64,000 bases of DNA, taken from positions 8,060,001-8,124,000 of the forward strand of contig CM041465.1 in the NCBI GenBank assembly GCA_023213395.1, read 5' to 3'. Made by a program: the position numbers and the translations under genes. Origin of the DNA: Cycas panzhihuaensis. Its lineage: Eukaryota; Cycadophyta. Numbering within the stretch: the stretch's first letter is position 1; each line of letters starts with the position of its first letter. Positions 59,573 to 64,000 of the stretch are shown piece after piece. The notes under the pieces are model-generated. The model was not told where the DNA came from and did no database searches. It was given only the letters and a program-made list of their open reading frames with translations.

Positions 59573-60435
59573 GTGGATGAGGGATATCCAAACCCCCCAA
59601 CAGAAATGGATCGGTATAAACAAGTGAAACAAGTGTTGGATGGTTTAGTTCGGGAAGAAAATATACTACCAATGGGTAAACCAGAAATAAAAAATGTTTA
59701 TGTTCGAAAAAAAAAACAAAAAGAGCCAGAAAAACTACCAGAAGAATCGAAGACAAAACCCCAAATGGTGCAAATGGAGGAGTTGTTTAAAGGATTACCA
59801 GCCGAAGATATTCCCAGAATGTTGTTATTGATGGAGAATCTAGTGAAGCAGTTGCAATTAACTATTCCTCTATCTCAAGTTATTGATTAGATTAAAGGAG
59901 GTGTGTTGCAAAGAGGAATTACCAAAAGTTTGAAACAAGTTATACCATCATTCGACATGGATCCAATGGTAACCATGTCAGTCTTGGGAGAAACATTCCC
60001 ACGAGTTATTGTGGATGGAGGCGCAGCAGTAAATGTGTTACCCACTACAACATGGCGTAAATTGGGAAGCTCAAAGTTGGAGGCGGCAACCTATTTGCTG
60101 AAGTTGGCCAATGAGTTACTGGTATGACCCATGGGCAGATTGGCCAATATAAAAGTAGATGTGGCAGGGATAGTGGTAAGAGTTGACTTCACGATCGTGG
60201 AAACAGAAAAAGGAGCCACACCCTACCCAGCGTTACTAGGAAGGCCATGGTTATACAAAACACAATGCCTTCAGAATTGGGAAAAGGTAACCTTCACTTT
60301 ATCGGACAGCAACAACAAAGTGGTGCTACCAATGCTGGGAAGAAGTTCGATTGAAGTAATCCCAGATGAAGGATCCAAAGATAACAAGAATCAAAGACAA
60401 CATTTTCTTCTAATGAGGAAGAACACATCTTTCAC
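59573..60435 (+). pseudogene. G5 Gag C-terminal linker and aspartic protease
   Basis: MEELFKGLPAEDIPRMLLLM in the first open piece is followed after one stop by FDMDPMVTMSVLGETFPRVI, VDGGAAVNVLPTTTWRKLG with the catalytic Asp-Gly-Gly, LLKLANELL, IVETEKGATPYPALLGRPWL and YKTQCLQNWEKVTFTLS. A stop at 60125 separates the active-site half from the C-terminal half. The copy is otherwise well kept. Confidence 0.88.
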
Positions 60436-61700
60436 ATGGCGGAAGAGCCCACCACGTCAAAGCAGCATCAGCATGAAGAACCAACGGATCTCAAAGAAAT
60501 ATACAACTCTTCGGATGACGAACATGGTATGAGGTTCGTGGATTACTGGCTTCAGGATGCATATGAAGTAAACTCTTCTTCATTTAGATGTAATTTGTTA
60601 TCTAAATGTGTATCTGTAAACATTGATAATAATTTAAATTCTTTTGAATATATGCTGACTAATGATCATTTGGAGATGGATAATAACCTAGACCAACCAA
60701 CCCTTAATTTATCTAGTAATTTTCATAGTTTTTTTCTAGTTAGTAGTAACCCTGACATCCCATCTACTTCAGGTGTGGGTCCTGAGGTAGATTCCTTACC
60801 CCCCCCTTTTATACAACCTGAGGAAGGAAGTAATATTCCCTCCTCTTCTTCCTTGGAGGTACACCCGCCCAGCCATAAATCTCTTCCAACCATTGGCGCC
60901 AAAACTGGGGAAATGGAAGGAGGATTGCTGGTAAGTACTTCTAGTGAATCTGGTCTAGGAAATAAAATCACTATCCCGGGAAAAATAAACTGTCAAACCT
61001 ATATTGGGGATTACGTTAAACCATTCTATGGGGAGCAGTTATATGGGACTACCTATTTAACACACTGCATTCAGTATTGGATAGAACAGGATAATGGGGA
61101 CAAAACCAAATGGCAGCAGAACTTAATCCTAACCCTACGAGGGACAGCTTGGTATTGGTACCTAGCTCACGAACAGACCCTTAGCAATTGGCAAGAATTG
61201 CAAACAATGTTTCGAATATGATTCAATCATCCGGACCAACTAGCTATCCCAATATTCTATGTAGGACATGACCCTAGAAAACACATACAGGTGTGTAAAC
61301 AAAATTAGAAATTCTTGAGTATACCTAAGCAGAATTGGTCTAACTACTTCTACCACACCTTGGGGAGAGTAGCAAAAGGCGGTTCTGGAAGGGAACAAAA
61401 CTTAGATGTAACTTGGGAAAACCTAAGGAATCTTTTATAAAACCTTTAGGCATACTTGAGAAAACCAAGAAGTAGACCACGGTCTGAAACATATCGAATG
61501 ATGAGCATAAAACTAGAACAAAGATTTAACGGATCGAAACAATAGAATCCATACATAGTGAAGGCGAAGAGATTGTGAATTATCCCGCAGAGTTCTGAGA
61601 ATTCACCATTGGAGAAAGAAAGGTAGAAGATGCTCAGGCACAAAACTGAAAATGTAGAAGATGTGGGTAAGACAAAGTTGAAAACAACAGAAATTAATGT
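60436..61700 (+). pseudogene. G5 second Gag-like domain between protease and reverse transcriptase
   Basis: A 261-codon open frame (60436-61221) holds an acidic start (MAEEPTTSKQHQHEEPTDLK) and a Ser/Pro-rich linker. It then has QTYIGDYVKPFYGEQLYGTT, CIQYWIEQDNGDKTKWQQNL, ILTLRGTAWYWYLAHEQTLS and NWQELQTMFRI. Further PIFYVGHDPRKHIQVCKQN and NWSNYFYHTLGRVAKGG follow after a stop. The TLRG-x-A-WYWYL...W-x-x-L-x-x-x-F core is that of retrotransposon Gag, and the whole block aligns with G3 37690-38930. Confidence 0.75.
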
Positions 61701-62710
61701 TGGCAACTTAGAAAATCCTAAGCTTATTCGAATTGGAGATTATTGGGATTCCCAAACCAGTGGCAAGCTCAACAATTGTTCAAAGAATTCCGTGATGTGT
61801 TTGCATGGTTGTATAAAGATTTGAAAGGTATTCCTCCAGAGATAGGAATGCATCATATTGATCTAGTGGAGGACGCTAAACCAGTGAAATAGCGACCATA
61901 TCGAATGAATCTGAAATACAAAGAAAAAGTAAAAGCCGAACTTGATAAAATGTTAGAAGCGGGTTATATATACGAAATTGACTACAGTGGATTTGGGTGA
62001 GCCACGTAGTAGTAGTTCCAAAGAAAAATGGGAAAATTGATGCATGTGGATTACAGACAATTGAACAAAGTGACGAAAAAAGATCCATTTCTGTTACCTT
62101 TCATGGAAGATATCCTAGAAGCAGTTGGAAGGAATGAAATCTATTCATTCACAGACGGATTTAGTGGGTACAATCAAGTGCAGATTGCCCCAGAAGATCA
62201 GGCAAAGACAACATTCGTAATAGAGTGGGGTACGTACGCCTATAAGGTAATGCCATTCAGTCTTATGAATGCACCAGCAATATTTCAACGGATTGTGATT
62301 AATATTTTTCGTAAATTCATTGGAGAAAAAGTTGATGTATTCTTAGACGATTGGACATTGTACGGGTTAATGAAAAATTATATGGAAAACTTAAGAGAAA
62401 TATTGCAAACTTGTCGAGAAAATAAACTGTGTCTCAATCCAGAAAAATGTACATTTCTGGTACCATTTGGAAACCTCTTAGGGCACATAGTCGAAAGAAG
62501 GATTGGCACGGATCCGGTAAAAGTGTACGCCATTTTACACTTTCCAACAAGAATCTGAGGAAGCAGCTAAAAGGTTTTTTGGGTTTAACTGGATATTATA
62601 GAAAATTTATCAGAGGATATACGTATATATTTGGACCTCTGGAAGAATTACTGAAAAAGAATATTGAATGGACATGGACTAAGGATCAACAACAAGCATT
62701 CGAGACACTA
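61701..62710 (+). pseudogene. G5 reverse transcriptase (frameshifted)
   Basis: Reads GIPPEIGMHHIDLVEDAKPV, MNLKYKEKVKAELDKMLEAG, VDYRQLNKVTKKDPFLLPF, SGYNQVQIAPEDQAKT, FVIEWGTYAYKVMPFS and FLDDWTLYG with both catalytic Asp (about 62335-62352), then [21 protein letters not shown] frameshift near 62550 moves [20 protein letters not shown] to another frame. Another near 61970-62030 breaks the N-terminal part. Confidence 0.89.
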
Positions 62711-63079
62711 AAGTAGGCCATAGTAGCAGTGCCTATATTACGATTCCCAGATTGGAAGAAAACCTTCCACGTGCATGTGGACGCATCACAATACGTTATT
62801 GGATGCGTATTGGCCCAACCTAGTGATGATAAAATGGATCATCCAATCTATTTTGCCAGTCAGAAACTTACGAGAGCAGAGCAAAATTATACAACGACGG
62901 AGAGGGAAGCACTTGGCATGGTTTATACACTACAAAAGTTTCGACATTATTTGTTATCTAATCCATTCCTGTTCTTTGTCGACCACCAAGCCTTGATGTA
63001 TCTGGTGAATAAAACCATTATGCGAGGAAGGATCAGCAGATGGTTAATGTTGTTCTAAGAGTTTTCATTCCAAATCATT
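62711..63079 (+). pseudogene. G5 RNase H
   Basis: PILRFPDWKKTFHVHVDASQ with the catalytic Asp, VIGCVLAQPSDDKMDHPIYF, TTTEREALGMVYTLQKFRHY with the Glu, and FFVDHQALMYLVNK. It is open to 63058, where a stop follows RWLMLF; the text then continues with the family's KVHIIPDQLSRI. Confidence 0.88.
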
Positions 63080-64000
63080 GTGAAACCTAGTAAGGTGCAC
63101 ATCATTCCAGATCAACTATCGAGAATCAAAAATGGAGAGAAAGCCACGGGGATACCAGATGATTTTCTAGACGCAGCTCTATTCAGCGTAGATGCAGTTC
63201 CAGTGGACTGGTATGAGGGTATACCAGAATACCTAGCGACCGGTGAAGTCCCAGCAGAATTAGATCGTACAGGGAAAAGAAATTTCATTAGAAAAGCGGA
63301 GCCGTATCAGCTTATTAGCGGTGAGTTGTACAAATTGGGGCCGGATGACATATTGCGACGTTGTGTTCGACAGCATGAGACAAACCAGATCATGTCGCAA
63401 GCACATGAAGGAGTAGCAGGTGGCCACATGGGGAAATTGGCTACATGGAGAAAAATCTTGACGTCAGGATTCTGGTGGCCATCGATGTTCGATGATGTTA
63501 AAAAATGGGTTCAAGCATGTGACTACTGCCAACGAGTAGGGAAACCTAATCGACAGGATTTCCACCCGTTGCATCCCATACTACCCTTAGCACCATTCAA
63601 AAAGTGGGGACTCGACTTTGTGGGACCGATCAAACCAGTAGCACACTGATCAAAAGCTCGATACATTCTAGTGGCAACCAACTACGCGACAAAGTGGGTG
63701 GAAGCACGCACATTGAGGAAAGGCGATGCGAGAAATGCAAGATTTCTGTATGAGGTGGTAATCACGTGATTTGGATGCCCCTTGGAGATTGTTAGTGACC
63801 AAGGTGCTCACTTCCTCAACCAAACAATTGAAGCGTTAACAACTGCCTTCATGATTAGCCATCGGAATTCAACCCCCTACTATCCCAGAGCCAATGGTCA
63901 ATGACTCCAACAAAATAATCAGCATTTGCGGAAGATATGCGACATCGGTGGATCAGTTGGTGAAGTTACCTTAGATTATGGGCCTTTTGTATGACATACA
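63080..64000 (+). pseudogene. G5 integrase (partial, window end)
   Basis: The open stretch 63080-63649 holds the linker (DDFLDAALFSVDAVPVDWYE) and a complete zinc region, HEGVAGGHMGKL...FWWPSMFDDVKK...ACDYCQRVGK, with His, His, Cys, Cys in place. It then has KKWGLDFVGPIKP with the first catalytic Asp, and after a stop LEIVSDQGAHFLNQT with the second Asp. At the Glu position the text reads NGQ, then a stop, so the Glu is not recognisable. The C-terminal part is beyond the window. Confidence 0.87.

Larger units (their letters stand above)
56799..64000 (+). mobile_element. G5, OTA (Athila/Tat-like) gypsy element, best-preserved copy, cut by the window end
   Basis: Plus strand: 819-bp 5' LTR, primer site, Gag with four zinc-knuckle positions, protease, second Gag-like domain, reverse transcriptase, RNase H, and integrase up to the last base of the window. 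It has fewer stops than G3 and G4 and visibly more CpG, so it is younger. Frameshifts occur near 58395-58460, 59370-59400, 60420, 61960-62030, 62550 and others, so it is still dead. It inserted into Gypsy-6 RNase H. The third ORF and 3' LTR would lie beyond 64000. Confidence 0.92.

Overview
The window looks like nuclear DNA of a vascular plant with a large, repeat-rich, AT-rich genome. A gymnosperm or fern-type genome would fit, but the sequence alone does not fix the species. I see no host protein gene, tRNA or intact rRNA gene. Almost everything is LTR retrotransposon DNA of the Copia and Gypsy superfamilies, decayed by in-frame stops (often TAG/TAA/TGA where a related copy reads Gln, Trp or Arg), frameshifts and nested insertions.

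Layout, left to right. 1-1870: minus-strand Copia-1, cut by the window start. 1880-3887: plus-strand Gypsy-1 integrase, polypurine tract and 3' LTR start. 3888-9114: minus-strand Copia-2, full length, target-site duplication (TSD) ATTAA. 9822-17402: minus-strand Copia-3, full length, TSD AGTTA, with 440-bp LTRs and a 2.4-kb repeat-rich leader. 18046-19676: a 1.6-kb compound TA/TACA/TG microsatellite. 19677-22453: unassigned DNA, a 5S-rRNA-like stretch and a plus-strand Copia gag/protease remnant. 22459-31580: minus-strand chromovirus Gypsy-2, split by a non-coding LTR element of the LARD type (25500-29738, TSD GATAT). 31581-48000: minus-strand element G3, split by a 549-bp probable solo LTR (35908-36456, TSD GTTCA) and by a complete plus-strand chromovirus T (39440-46194, TSD GTAGT). 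48030-49259: antisense chromovirus leader, probably the continuation of Gypsy-2. 49260-53617: minus-strand G4, same family as G3, with most of its reverse transcriptase deleted. 53618-56798: minus-strand Gypsy-6 with a TTGCAC minisatellite. 56799-64000: plus-strand G5, same family as G3 and G4, running off the window.

The most unusual system is the G3/G4/G5 family. Its reverse transcriptase and integrase look like the Athila/Tat (OTA) branch of Gypsy, and its primer-binding site resembles a tRNA-Asp site. Read across copies, its order is LTR, a Gag with four zinc-knuckle positions, protease, a second Gag-like domain, reverse transcriptase, RNase H, integrase, a tandem-repeat block, a third ORF of about 360 codons in the envelope position, LTR. 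The second Gag-like domain is seen in G3 and G5, and the third ORF in G3 and G4. The LTRs carry repeated TACGCAT-type motifs and a conserved inverted repeat (GTTATGAC/GTCATAAC) close to a TATA-like box.

Insertion order follows from the nesting: the Copia fragment at 21.7-22.4 kb was hit by Gypsy-2. Gypsy-2 was hit by the LARD and G3, and probably by G4. G3 was hit by T and the solo LTR. Gypsy-6 was hit by G5. Hand-compared LTR pairs differ by about 3.6% (Copia-3), 8.5% (Copia-2) and 9% (T), so Copia-3 is the youngest complete element.
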